A DNA stretch of 16,149 nucleotides. It comes from DATDDB01 sp035260545 (GTDB lineage Bacteria > Pseudomonadota > Gammaproteobacteria > Burkholderiales > Gallionellaceae). Made by a program: the position numbers and the translations under genes. The stretch is from positions 1-16,149 of the forward strand of contig DATFUZ010000092.1 in NCBI GenBank assembly GCA_035260545.1. Direction: 5' to 3'. Numbering within the stretch: position 1 is the stretch's first letter; each line of letters starts with the position of its first letter. Under the pieces are notes generated by a model. It was not told where the DNA came from, did not search any database, and was given only the letters and a program-made list of their open reading frames with translations. Positions 6,462 to 12,523 of this stretch are shown piece by piece.

Positions 6462-6559
6462 AACCGCACCTCCGACACGTTACTCGCGCAGCCAGCCGCT
6501 TGCGGGAGGAGGTGCGATGCGGTTATTCCCGCACTCGCCGCTATCGCGCACCGTGTCAT
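6458..6559 (-). CDS. Possible 33-codon bridging ORF between hisF and hisI
   Basis: An ATG overlaps the hisF stop as ATGA at 6556-6559. The frame runs 33 codons and ends in a TGA that overlaps the hisI ATG the same way at 6458-6461. It uses the GAGGTG found inside the end of hisF as its ribosome site, identical to the hisI site. Its last residues, EVRL, repeat the end of HisF because of the 15-bp duplication. The peptide resembles nothing I know. It is short enough to be open by chance in GC-rich DNA. Its likeliest meaning, if any, is to keep ribosomes coupled from hisF to hisI. Confidence 0.25.
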   Translation of the reverse strand: MTRCAIAASAGITASHLLPQAAGCASNVSEVRL

Positions 6560-6570
6560 AACCGCACCTC
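6458..6570. repeat. 15-bp perfect direct repeat bounding the hisF-hisI spacer
   Basis: TCATAACCGCACCTC occurs at 6458-6472 and again at 6556-6570, 98 bp apart. On the coding strand the first copy is the hisI ribosome site plus ATGA, and the second is the last codons and stop of hisF. A third, inverted and interrupted copy lies between them at 6509-6526 (GAGGTG, 5 extra bases CGATG, then CGGTTAT). It sits in the loop of a TGCGGGA/TCCCGCA hairpin (6501-6507 with 6527-6533). GACACG (6474-6479) and CGTGTC (6552-6557) form short inverted ends near the borders. This could be a small-element insertion or a tandem duplication that has since diverged. Confidence 0.85.
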
Positions 6571-7314
6571 TATCCCGCGCTCGGCCATATAGGCCTTGGC
6601 CTGCGGCACGGTGTATTCGCCGAAATGGAAGATGCTGGCGGCCAGCACGGCATCCGCGCCGCCCAGCTTCACGCCGTCCACCAGATGCTGCAGATTGCCC
6701 ACGCCGCCGCTGGCGATCACGGGAATCTCCAGCGCGGCGGTGACCGCGCGCGTGAGCGCGAGATCAAAACCGCCTTTCTGGCCGTCGCGATCCATGCTGG
6801 TCAGCAGGATCTCGCCCGCGCCCAGCTCCTGCATCTTCTTCGCCCATTCCACCGCATCCAGCCCGGCGGCACGGCGCCCGCCGTGTGTGAACACTTCCCA
6901 CTTGTCCGGCCCGGTCTGCTTGGCATCTATGGCCACCACGATGCACTGCGAGCCGTAGCGCGAGGCGGCGTCGGCCACCAGTTGCGGGTTCATAACGGCG
7001 GAGGTATTGATGCTCACCTTGTCCGCGCCGGCATTGAGCAGCCGGCGCACGTCCTGCACCTCGCGCACGCCGCCGCCCACGGTGAGCGGGATGAACACCT
7101 GCTCGGCCACCTGCTCGATGATGCGGTAGATGATGCCGCGGTCATCGGAACTGGCGGTGATGTCGAGAAAGGTCAGCTCGTCCGCACCCTGTTCGTCGTA
7201 GCGGCGGGCGATCTCCACCGGGTCGCCCGCATCGCGCAATTCTACGAAGCTTACGCCCTTGACCACCCGTCCCGCGGTGACGTCCAGGCATGGAATGATG
7301 CGCTTGGCCAGCAT
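6556..7314 (-). CDS. hisF: Imidazole glycerol phosphate synthase cyclase subunit HisF
   Basis: A 252-residue (beta-alpha)8 barrel that uses ammonia from HisH to convert PRFAR into imidazole glycerol phosphate and AICAR. Both catalytic aspartates are present: D11 (IPCLDV) and D130 (VVAIDAKQ). Phosphate-binding glycine loops are visible (TVGGGVR at 78-84 and ASGGVGN near 219-225). The start ATG at 7314 has GGAAGG upstream. It follows hisA by 24 bp. Its end is unusual: GAGGTGCGGTTATGA is duplicated 98 bp downstream at the start of hisI. Confidence 0.97.
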   Translation of the reverse strand: MLAKRIIPCLDVTAGRVVKGVSFVELRDAGDPVEIARRYDEQGADELTFLDITASSDDRGIIYRIIEQVAEQVFIPLTVGGGVREVQDVRRLLNAGADKVSINTSAVMNPQLVADAASRYGSQCIVVAIDAKQTGPDKWEVFTHGGRRAAGLDAVEWAKKMQELGAGEILLTSMDRDGQKGGFDLALTRAVTAALEIPVIASGGVGNLQHLVDGVKLGGADAVLAASIFHFGEYTVPQAKAYMAERGIEVRL

Positions 7315-7338
7315 GTTCAGCCTTCCGGAAGCAGGAAC

Positions 7339-8097
7339 TCAGTGCCCGGCGGGCAGCTTGGGCGCGAGCTCGTCGGCCAGCGCCTGGGCGCCCTTGAAAT
7401 CCAGCGTGCCTTCGTAGATGGCGCGCCCCGTGATTGCACCGGCGATTCCCTCCGGCTCGACCGCACAGAGCTTGCGCACGTCATCCAGGTTGGTGATGCC
7501 GCCGCTGGCGATGACCGGCACATGCAGCGGGCGGGCCAGTTCGACGGTCGCATCGATGTTCACGCCGCTCAGCATGCCGTCGCGCCCGATATCGGTGTAG
7601 ATGATGGCTTCCACCCCGTAACCCTCGAAGCGCTTGGCCAGGTCGGCCACGTCGTGGCCGGTCAGCTTGGACCAGCCGTCCACGGCCACCTTGCCGCCCT
7701 TGGCGTCCAGCCCCACCATGATGTGGCCCGGAAAGGCGTCGCAGGCCTCGTGCAGGAAGCCCGGCGTCTTGACGGCCGCGGTGCCGATGATGACGTAACT
7801 CACGCCGATGTCGAGATAGCGTTCTATCGTGTCGAGGTCGCGGATGCCGCCGCCGAGCTGCACCGGAACAGCGTCGCCCACGGCTGCAACGATGGCGCGG
7901 ATTGCGGCTTCATTCTTCGGCTTGCCGGCAAAAGCCCCGTTCAGGTCGACCAGATGCAGACGGCGCGCGCCCTGCTCCACCCAGTGCTTCGCCATTGCGG
8001 CCGGGTCTTCCGAGAATACCGTGGCATCCTCCATGACGCCCTGGCGCAGGCGCACGCAATGGCCGTCCTTCAAGTCAATTGCGGGTATGATCAGCAT
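7339..8097 (-). CDS. hisA: ProFAR isomerase HisA
   Basis: A 252-residue (beta-alpha)8 barrel that isomerises ProFAR to PRFAR, step 4 of the pathway. The general base D8 (IPAIDLKDG) and acid D131 (VGLDAKGGKVAVDGW) are visible. Phosphate loops are QLGGGIR (80-86) and ASGGI near 198-202. It is about 5-10 residues longer at the C-terminus than many homologues but otherwise canonical. It lies 24 bp after the hisH stop and 24 bp before hisF, the usual H-A-F order in which HisA feeds the HisHF complex. No obvious Shine-Dalgarno precedes the ATG, so translation may depend on coupling from hisH. Confidence 0.97.
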   Translation of the reverse strand: MLIIPAIDLKDGHCVRLRQGVMEDATVFSEDPAAMAKHWVEQGARRLHLVDLNGAFAGKPKNEAAIRAIVAAVGDAVPVQLGGGIRDLDTIERYLDIGVSYVIIGTAAVKTPGFLHEACDAFPGHIMVGLDAKGGKVAVDGWSKLTGHDVADLAKRFEGYGVEAIIYTDIGRDGMLSGVNIDATVELARPLHVPVIASGGITNLDDVRKLCAVEPEGIAGAITGRAIYEGTLDFKGAQALADELAPKLPAGH

Positions 8098-8121
8098 GGC
8101 AGTATTTTAAACGAACAAGGG

Positions 8122-8757
8122 TTAAACGGGGTTCCAGTTCACAAAATTCCGCAGCAGCGTGAGCCCGGCATGCGCGCTCTTCTCGGGGTGAAACTGTGCG
8201 GCAAAAATATTATCCCGCGCCACCGCGCAGGTGAAGGGATCGGGGTAGCAGCTGGTGCCCTGAACGAGCGCATCGTCGCGCGGCTGCACGTAATAGCTGT
8301 GCACGAAGTAGAACCGCGCATCCTGCGAAATGTCCCGCCACAGGGCATGCTCGCCCTGCGTTACCTGGTTCCAGCCCATGTGCGGAACTTTCAGGCGCTC
8401 GCCCTGGGCGTCGTGAAGGTCGTGAGCGAATCGCACCACCCTGCCTGGAAGCACGCCCAGGCCCGGCGTATCGCCCTCGCTGCTGTGTTCGAACAGCATC
8501 TGCAACCCGATGCAGATGCCGAGAAAAGGCTTGCTGCGCGCGGCTTCCAGCACCGCATCGCGCAGGCCGCCGGAGCCCAGTTCGCGCATGCAGTCGGGCA
8601 TCGCGCCCTGGCCGGGGAAGACCACGCGGCGAGCGTTCGCCACGACCTCGGGCTCGCTCGTCACCGCGATGGACGCGTCCGGCGCCACCTTGCGCAGTGC
8701 ATTGTGCACCGAGCGCAGGTTGCCCATGCCGTAATCAACAACCGCAATATCCGTCAT
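8122..8757 (-). CDS. hisH: Imidazole glycerol phosphate synthase glutaminase subunit HisH
   Basis: A 211-residue class I glutamine amidotransferase that hydrolyses glutamine and channels ammonia to HisF. The catalytic triad is C82 (FLGICIGLQML), H190 and E192 (QFHPEKSAH). The oxyanion-strand motif FPGQGAMPDCM is at 47-57. The open frame continues upstream, but the family N-terminus (IAVVDYGMGNLRSV) fixes the ATG at 8757. The longer version would overlap hisB. There is no clear Shine-Dalgarno in the 40-bp gap after hisB. Confidence 0.96.
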   Translation of the reverse strand: MTDIAVVDYGMGNLRSVHNALRKVAPDASIAVTSEPEVVANARRVVFPGQGAMPDCMRELGSGGLRDAVLEAARSKPFLGICIGLQMLFEHSSEGDTPGLGVLPGRVVRFAHDLHDAQGERLKVPHMGWNQVTQGEHALWRDISQDARFYFVHSYYVQPRDDALVQGTSCYPDPFTCAVARDNIFAAQFHPEKSAHAGLTLLRNFVNWNPV

Positions 8758-8797
8758 GCTTGTTATGGTACTAACGGGTAAACCGAATCCACTGTTG

Positions 8798-9385
8798 TTA
8801 TAGTGCGCCCTTGGTGGATGGCAGCACGCCCTCCATGCGCGGATCCGTCTCCAGCGCAATGCGCAGGGCGCGGCCAAACGCCTTGAATATGGTCTCCGCC
8901 TGGTGGTGCGCATTGTCGCCCGCCAGGTTGTCGACGTGCAGCGTCACCAGCGCGTGGTTGACGAAGCCCTGAAAGAACTCTCGCACCAGGTCGACTTCGA
9001 ACTCGCCTATGGTGGCGCGCACGAAATCGACATTGAACACCAGGCCGGGGCGCCCGGACAGGTCCAGCACCACGCGCGACAACGCCTCGTCCAGCGGCAC
9101 ATAGGAATGGCCATACCGGCGCAGGCCCTTCTTGTCGCCCACCGCCTCCTTGAACGCCTGGCCCAGGGTGATGCCGATGTCTTCCACAGTGTGGTGGCCG
9201 TCGATATGCAGGTCGCCCTTGGCGGTGATTTCCATGTCCATCAGCCCATGCCGCGCCACCTGGTCCAGCATGTGCTCAAGGAAGGGTACCCCGGTGTCGA
9301 ACCTGGCCGCGCCGCTGCCGTCCAGGCCGAGCCGGACGCTGATCTGCGTTTCCAGGGTGTTGCGGGATACTTGCGCGCTACGCAT
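8798..9385 (-). CDS. hisB: Imidazoleglycerol-phosphate dehydratase HisB
   Basis: A 195-residue monofunctional dehydratase (step 6), without the histidinol-phosphatase domain of the enterobacterial fusion. Manganese-binding histidine clusters are visible: EHML...RHG at about 37-47, HIDGHHTVED at about 60-70 and NAHHQAETIFKAFG near 158-171. The ATG at 9385, giving MRSAQVSRNT, is chosen over a TTG two codons upstream. It lies 2 bp after the hisC stop. A separate histidinol-phosphate phosphatase must be encoded outside this window. Confidence 0.95.
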   Translation of the reverse strand: MRSAQVSRNTLETQISVRLGLDGSGAARFDTGVPFLEHMLDQVARHGLMDMEITAKGDLHIDGHHTVEDIGITLGQAFKEAVGDKKGLRRYGHSYVPLDEALSRVVLDLSGRPGLVFNVDFVRATIGEFEVDLVREFFQGFVNHALVTLHVDNLAGDNAHHQAETIFKAFGRALRIALETDPRMEGVLPSTKGAL

Positions 9386-9387
9386 AT

Positions 9388-10488
9388 TCAACTTTCAGCC
9401 CAATGATGAAGACATTGCTGCAATGCAACCATAAATTGTTCGTTCTGCTGCTGCGTGCCGACAGTGACGCGCAGGCAGTTGTCCAGCGCCGGATGCGCGC
9501 CATGCAGGTTCTTGATCAGGATGCCGCGCTGCTTCAGCCCCTCGAATACCCGGCCCGCATGCGCCACGCGGAACAGGATGAAGTTTGCCTCGCTCGGATA
9601 GGCCCTGACGTCGACCGTGCCCACCAGCCGCTCGTACAACCATGCGCGATCCTCACGGATCTGCGCGGCCTGCCGTTCCAGCACTGCATGATGATCCAGC
9701 AGCACCTCAGCGACCAGTTGCGGCAGCACGCCGACATTATACGGCAAGCGCAGCTTTTCCAGCTGCTCAAGCCACGGCTTGCCGCCTGCCAGGAAGCCCA
9801 GGCGCAAGCCCGCCATGCCCAGCTTGGAGAAGGTGCGCATCACCAGCAGGTTGGGGTAGCGCGCCAGCAAGGGAATGAAACTGGCATCGGTGAAGGCGTA
9901 ATAGGCCTCGTCCACCACCACCAGGCCCGGCGCCGCCTCGAGGATGCGGATAAGCGCATCGTGATCGAACAGGTTGCCGGTAGGGTTGTTGGGGTAGGCC
10001 AGAAAGATCAGCGCGGGGCGGTGGCGCTCGACGGCCTCCAGCACGGCGGGCAGATCGAGGCTGAAATCCTCGCGCAACGGCACGCCCGCGTATTGCATGC
10101 CGGTGAAGGCCGCGATCATTTTGTACATCACGAACGAGGGCTCCACGCCCAGCAGCACCGCGCCCGGCTTGTTCAGGGCCAGCGCGAGCAGCTGGATGAT
10201 CTCGTCGGAGCCGTTGCCCAGGAGCACGTCCACCCCCTCGGACAATCCGGCGACAGCGCGTATCTTCTCCTTCAGGCTGCGCGCGGCTGCATCCGGATAG
10301 CGGTTGAGGGGCGCATCCATCACCAGCCGGGCGATCTCCTGAGCCAGTTCCTGCGGCAGCGAATAGGGGTTTTCCATCGCATCCAGCTTGATCATGTCGC
10401 TCATGGGCGGCACATGATATGCGTGCAGTGCAAGCACCTCCTGACGCAGCAGGGCTTGCGGTGTGACGGCGTTGGGGACGGCTCGCAT
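9388..10488 (-). CDS. hisC: Histidinol-phosphate aminotransferase HisC
   Basis: A 366-residue fold-type I PLP enzyme converting imidazole-acetol phosphate to histidinol phosphate. The Schiff-base lysine is K222 (RTFSKLGMAGLRLGF). N168 (YPNNPTGN), D193 and Y196 (VVDEAYYAF) contact the cofactor. The DAMENPYSLP motif at 36-45 is typical of HisC. The frame stays open 53 codons further upstream, but the ATG at 10488 fits the family; the upstream part covers the promoter and is low-complexity. There is no clear Shine-Dalgarno. It is the first gene of the his-hinT-tat run here, with hisG and hisD missing upstream. Confidence 0.95.
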   Translation of the reverse strand: MRAVPNAVTPQALLRQEVLALHAYHVPPMSDMIKLDAMENPYSLPQELAQEIARLVMDAPLNRYPDAAARSLKEKIRAVAGLSEGVDVLLGNGSDEIIQLLALALNKPGAVLLGVEPSFVMYKMIAAFTGMQYAGVPLREDFSLDLPAVLEAVERHRPALIFLAYPNNPTGNLFDHDALIRILEAAPGLVVVDEAYYAFTDASFIPLLARYPNLLVMRTFSKLGMAGLRLGFLAGGKPWLEQLEKLRLPYNVGVLPQLVAEVLLDHHAVLERQAAQIREDRAWLYERLVGTVDVRAYPSEANFILFRVAHAGRVFEGLKQRGILIKNLHGAHPALDNCLRVTVGTQQQNEQFMVALQQCLHHWAES

Positions 10489-10501
10489 CTTTGTATTGTA
10501 G

Positions 10502-10511
10502 CGGTTAACCG
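10502..10511. promoter_or_regulatory. Perfect 10-bp palindrome in the hisC leader
   Basis: CGGTTAACCG is exactly self-complementary and lies between the candidate hisC -10 box and its ATG, 13 bp from the start codon. It could be an operator or a small RNA structure. No regulator is encoded nearby. Confidence 0.35.
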
Positions 10512-10516
10512 GCGAT

Positions 10517-10545
10517 ATTCTACCGTACCGCGGGTACTCTTGCAG
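10517..10545 (-). promoter_or_regulatory. Candidate sigma70 promoter for the hisC-led run, with operator-like palindrome
   Basis: On the minus strand CTGCAA (plus 10540-10545) and TAGAAT (plus 10517-10522, 5 of 6 to consensus) are exactly 17 bp apart, which places the start about 20-25 nt before hisC. The spacer contains a palindrome, GTACC-GCG-GGTAC (10525-10537), in a position where a bound regulator would block polymerase. No His-rich leader peptide or attenuator hairpin with a T-run is visible. Confidence 0.45.
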
Positions 10546-10623
10546 GCCTATTCCCCAAACGTGCGGACGCTCGGCCGGCTCGTTTCTTCTCGCCGCAGCA
10601 CCGGCGGAGGCCAGTGGCGCTTC

Positions 10624-10652
10624 TTGACGCACAACGGCCCGGCGCACAGAAT
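10624..10652 (+). promoter_or_regulatory. Candidate sigma70 promoter for the universal stress gene
   Basis: TTGACG (10624-10629, 5 of 6) and CAGAAT (10647-10652, 4 of 6) are separated by exactly 17 bp, 47 bp ahead of the usp ATG. With the hisC promoter on the other strand, this fills the 211-bp gap between the two genes, and I see no gene in that gap. Confidence 0.5.
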
Positions 10653-10699
10653 GTCATCATCAAGACACCATAACCGCGGCAAATCTCAAGGAGACGGCA

Positions 10700-11143
10700 A
10701 TGTACCAACGCATCATGGTTCCCGTGGACGGCAGCGAAACTTCGCGCACCGCCCTGCAGGAGGCCATCAAGCTGGCGCAGCAATTCAATGCCCGCCTGAA
10801 GCTTGTTCACGTTGTTGAAAATGCACGCGTTTTCGACGCAGAAGGAATGGTGGACTACGCAGCACTGCGCGAGATCGCCGCCAAGGGCGGAGAGCAGATC
10901 CTCGCGCGCGGCAAGGAAATGGCTGCCCAGGCGGGAGTCGCCGCCGAAACGGCGCTGCTCGAGGCCGGCGGGGACCGCAACGAAAATGTGATCGTATCCG
11001 AAGCAAAGCAGTGGCTGGCCGAACTGGTGGTGATTGGCACCCATGGCCGCTCCGGCATCAGCCGGTTATTGTTCGGCAGCGTGGCGGAAGGGGTGGTCCG
11101 CGGCGCGACCATGCCGGTGCTGTTGATCCGCGGCCAGCACTAG
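10700..11143 (+). CDS. Universal stress protein, UspA family
   Basis: A 147-residue single Usp domain. It starts MYQRIMVPVDGSETS, the beta1-loop that holds the adenine nucleotide, with D10 and S12. It ends with the ATP-binding signature G113-T-H-G116-RSGISRLLFG126-S127, which suggests the nucleotide-binding subclass. Such proteins accumulate in starvation, oxygen or oxidative stress; the exact job here is not shown. AAGGAG 8 bases before the ATG gives a strong ribosome site. It is divergent from hisC and occupies the place where hisD would be expected, without a functional link to the his genes. Confidence 0.93.
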   Translation: MYQRIMVPVDGSETSRTALQEAIKLAQQFNARLKLVHVVENARVFDAEGMVDYAALREIAAKGGEQILARGKEMAAQAGVAAETALLEAGGDRNENVIVSEAKQWLAELVVIGTHGRSGISRLLFGSVAEGVVRGATMPVLLIRGQH

Positions 11144-11160
11144 CGCCGCCCATCCCCTGC

Positions 11161-11181
11161 CGGCGCGGCGCTCCCGCGCCG
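11161..11181. terminator. Hairpin between convergent usp and cytochrome b561 genes
   Basis: CGGCGCGG (11161-11168) pairs perfectly with CCGCGCCG (11174-11181) around a CGCTC loop in the 51-bp convergent gap. Only a weak pyrimidine stretch (GCTCTTT) follows on the plus strand, so its termination strength is uncertain. Confidence 0.5.
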
Positions 11182-11194
11182 CCCGCTCTTTGCG

Positions 11195-11731
11195 CTATTT
11201 GCCGAAAAACGACATGCGCGACATGATGCGGTCCTTCAGCAGGAACTGGTGCTGCAGGGCGCCTGCCAGGTGCAGCGCAATGACGGCCAGCAGGGCATAC
11301 GCCAGCGCGGCATGCACGCCATGCGCAGCATAATCGTCAAAATCCTTGGGCAGCGAACCGGTGTGCGCGAGCAGTACGCGGAACAGATTGGTGGAGAATG
11401 CGAGCGCCATGCCGGCCGCCACCACCAGCACCGTCAGGGTGTACAGCAGGTGATGGATGGCCACGGCCAGCTTGTCTGCCAGCGGTTTGCCGCTCACCAG
11501 GGGCGCGGGCCGGGGCGTGGTCACGCGCACGACGAGACGCACAATGGTGAACGCCAGGATCAGCAGCCCGAGCGCGGCATGCAGCTTGAGCATGCCGACC
11601 TTCTGCGGATCGGAATTTTCCACATCGCCCAGGATCACGCCGCCGTAAAAAATCGCGCCCAGGATGGCGAGGGCGAGCAACCAGTGCAGGAAGACCAGGG
11701 CGGGGTGATAGCGTTTCACTTCTGCAGACAT
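11195..11731 (-). CDS. Cytochrome b561 (di-heme b, CybB-type)
   Basis: A 178-residue four-helix membrane cytochrome. Helices lie at about 10-35, 48-69, 92-113 and 141-163. Histidines in helix positions that can bind two b hemes are H16 (VFLHWLLA), H51 (KLHAALGL), H140 (HGVHAALAY) and H154 (IALHLAGALQHQF). The length and HW/LHLAGAL motifs fit the bacterial b561 group, which oxidises quinol and may hand electrons to superoxide or a periplasmic partner; the partner is unknown. GAGGAG 5 bases before the ATG at 11731 fixes the start. It faces usp tail to tail. The thpR gene lies 107 bp upstream on the same strand. Confidence 0.93.
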   Translation of the reverse strand: MSAEVKRYHPALVFLHWLLALAILGAIFYGGVILGDVENSDPQKVGMLKLHAALGLLILAFTIVRLVVRVTTPRPAPLVSGKPLADKLAVAIHHLLYTLTVLVVAAGMALAFSTNLFRVLLAHTGSLPKDFDDYAAHGVHAALAYALLAVIALHLAGALQHQFLLKDRIMSRMSFFGK

Positions 11732-11767
11732 GCGAACTCCTCATGGGTGACAGGTGGGAAAGGCCGG

Positions 11768-11796
11768 AAGGTATCGGAAAGCGCGGGCCATGGCAA
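11768..11796 (-). promoter_or_regulatory. Candidate promoter for cytochrome b561
   Basis: On the minus strand TTGCCA (plus 11791-11796, 5 of 6) and TACCTT (plus 11768-11773, 3 of 6) have a 17-bp spacer in the 107-bp gap after thpR. The -10 is weak, so read-through from thpR is an alternative. Confidence 0.3.
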
Positions 11797-11838
11797 GCGG
11801 GGGCCGGCCGAAGTGCGCATTCGACACAAGGTCGGCGA

Positions 11839-12384
11839 TCAAATCAGGGGAAACTCCGCGATGACCTGGTAGCTGACCCCATCGCCGCCCGGGACCGACT
11901 GTACCAGCGCGAAGCTTTCCACGTGCCAACGCGACGGCGGCACCTCCGGCAGGGGCGCGTCCCGCCATTTTGCATGGCGCAGCAGGGTAAGGTGGGGCTG
12001 GTATTCGGAGTGGCCGTCAAAATGGAAGCGATGACGGAGCAAGCTTTGCTCCAGGTCCTTGACTAATTGGACCAAGGCGGCGGGCACACGGCTGGGGGCG
12101 GCGTAGACGATGTGGTTGTGGCCCCAGTAGCGCGCGAGGTCGAAGGCCACATCGAACTTGCGGCCATTCACCTCCTGCGCCGCCAGCTTCAGCGCCTCGA
12201 GGCGGTGCGCCCCCACTCCGCCCACAAACACCAGGGTCGCATGCAAATTGGCCGCACCCATGGCCTTGCCTCCGCACCGCTCGCGCAAGCCGGGCTGCCA
12301 GGCCGCCAGCGCGGCCTGTTCGCGCGGGCTGGGCCACAGCGCGAAGAAAACGCGCACAGTGCGCTCTATATCGCCGGTCGTCAT
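11839..12384 (-). CDS. thpR: RNA 2',3'-cyclic phosphodiesterase ThpR (LigT/2H family)
   Basis: A 181-residue 2H-phosphoesterase. The two catalytic HxTx motifs are H48-A-T50 (NLHATLVFVG) and H131-L-T133 (YQPHLTLLRH), at the spacing of the bacterial LigT/ThpR group. The start RVFFALWPSP is typical of the family. It opens 2',3'-cyclic phosphate ends of RNA to 2'-phosphates and can ligate tRNA halves in vitro; its physiological role is not settled. The open frame extends 57 codons upstream, but the ATG at 12384 matches the family, and the extension would run into the divergent FAD gene. No strong Shine-Dalgarno is visible. Confidence 0.93.
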   Translation of the reverse strand: MTTGDIERTVRVFFALWPSPREQAALAAWQPGLRERCGGKAMGAANLHATLVFVGGVGAHRLEALKLAAQEVNGRKFDVAFDLARYWGHNHIVYAAPSRVPAALVQLVKDLEQSLLRHRFHFDGHSEYQPHLTLLRHAKWRDAPLPEVPPSRWHVESFALVQSVPGGDGVSYQVIAEFPLI

Positions 12385-12451
12385 GCGCCCTAGCTTACGA
12401 CGCCCCCGGCCATATTGCCATGCCCATCGAGATTTCACTCCTGGCGAGCCC

Positions 12452-12473
12452 ACCCTCTCGTGAGGGTCGAGAG
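12452..12473. repeat. Two overlapping, mutually exclusive inverted repeats upstream of the FAD/Fe-S gene
   Basis: ACCCTC (12452-12457) pairs with GAGGGT (12462-12467). Alternatively CTCTCG (12455-12460) pairs with CGAGAG (12468-12473). Both stems are perfect over 6 bp, and they share bases, so only one can form at a time. They sit just upstream of the candidate promoter, in the 139-bp divergent gap with thpR. Confidence 0.45.
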
Positions 12474-12489
12474 TTGCCCGCGCTTGCGG

Positions 12490-12495
12490 TAAAAT
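12490..12495 (+). promoter_or_regulatory. Candidate -10 box for the FAD/Fe-S dehydrogenase
   Basis: TAAAAT (5 of 6 to consensus) lies 28 bp before the ATG at 12524 and would give a leader of about 20 nt. No good -35 is found at 17 bp, where the inverted repeats lie, so an activator-dependent promoter is possible. The gene has no visible Shine-Dalgarno. Confidence 0.4.
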
Positions 12496-12523
12496 GGGCA
12501 GCTTGCAATACAGCCCTGACCCG

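Noticed and set aside
6473..6555. REP/BIME or known MITE assignment for the hisF-hisI spacer
   Set aside because: The terminal inverted repeats are only 6 bp and partly overlap the direct repeat, and no second copy is seen in this window, so a named element class cannot be supported.
6625..8781. 718-codon plus-strand open frame opposite hisF, hisA and hisH
   Set aside because: It covers three confidently identified his genes and has no ribosome site or domain; it is a shadow of GC-biased coding sequence.
10502..10511. GGTTAA-type motifs recurring near 2041, 8121, 8777 and 10502, considered as a shared regulatory site
   Set aside because: The copies differ in centre and flanks. Two are at stop codons or inside the operon, and only the 10502 copy is a clean palindrome in a promoter region. 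The recurrence looks like chance.
10489..10560. A histidine attenuator (His-codon leader peptide plus terminator) upstream of hisC
   Set aside because: No short frame with a run of His codons and no hairpin followed by T residues is present in the leader.
9403..10818. 471-codon plus-strand open frame opposite hisC
   Set aside because: It is antisense to hisC and runs out of frame into usp, with a composition-biased product and no support.
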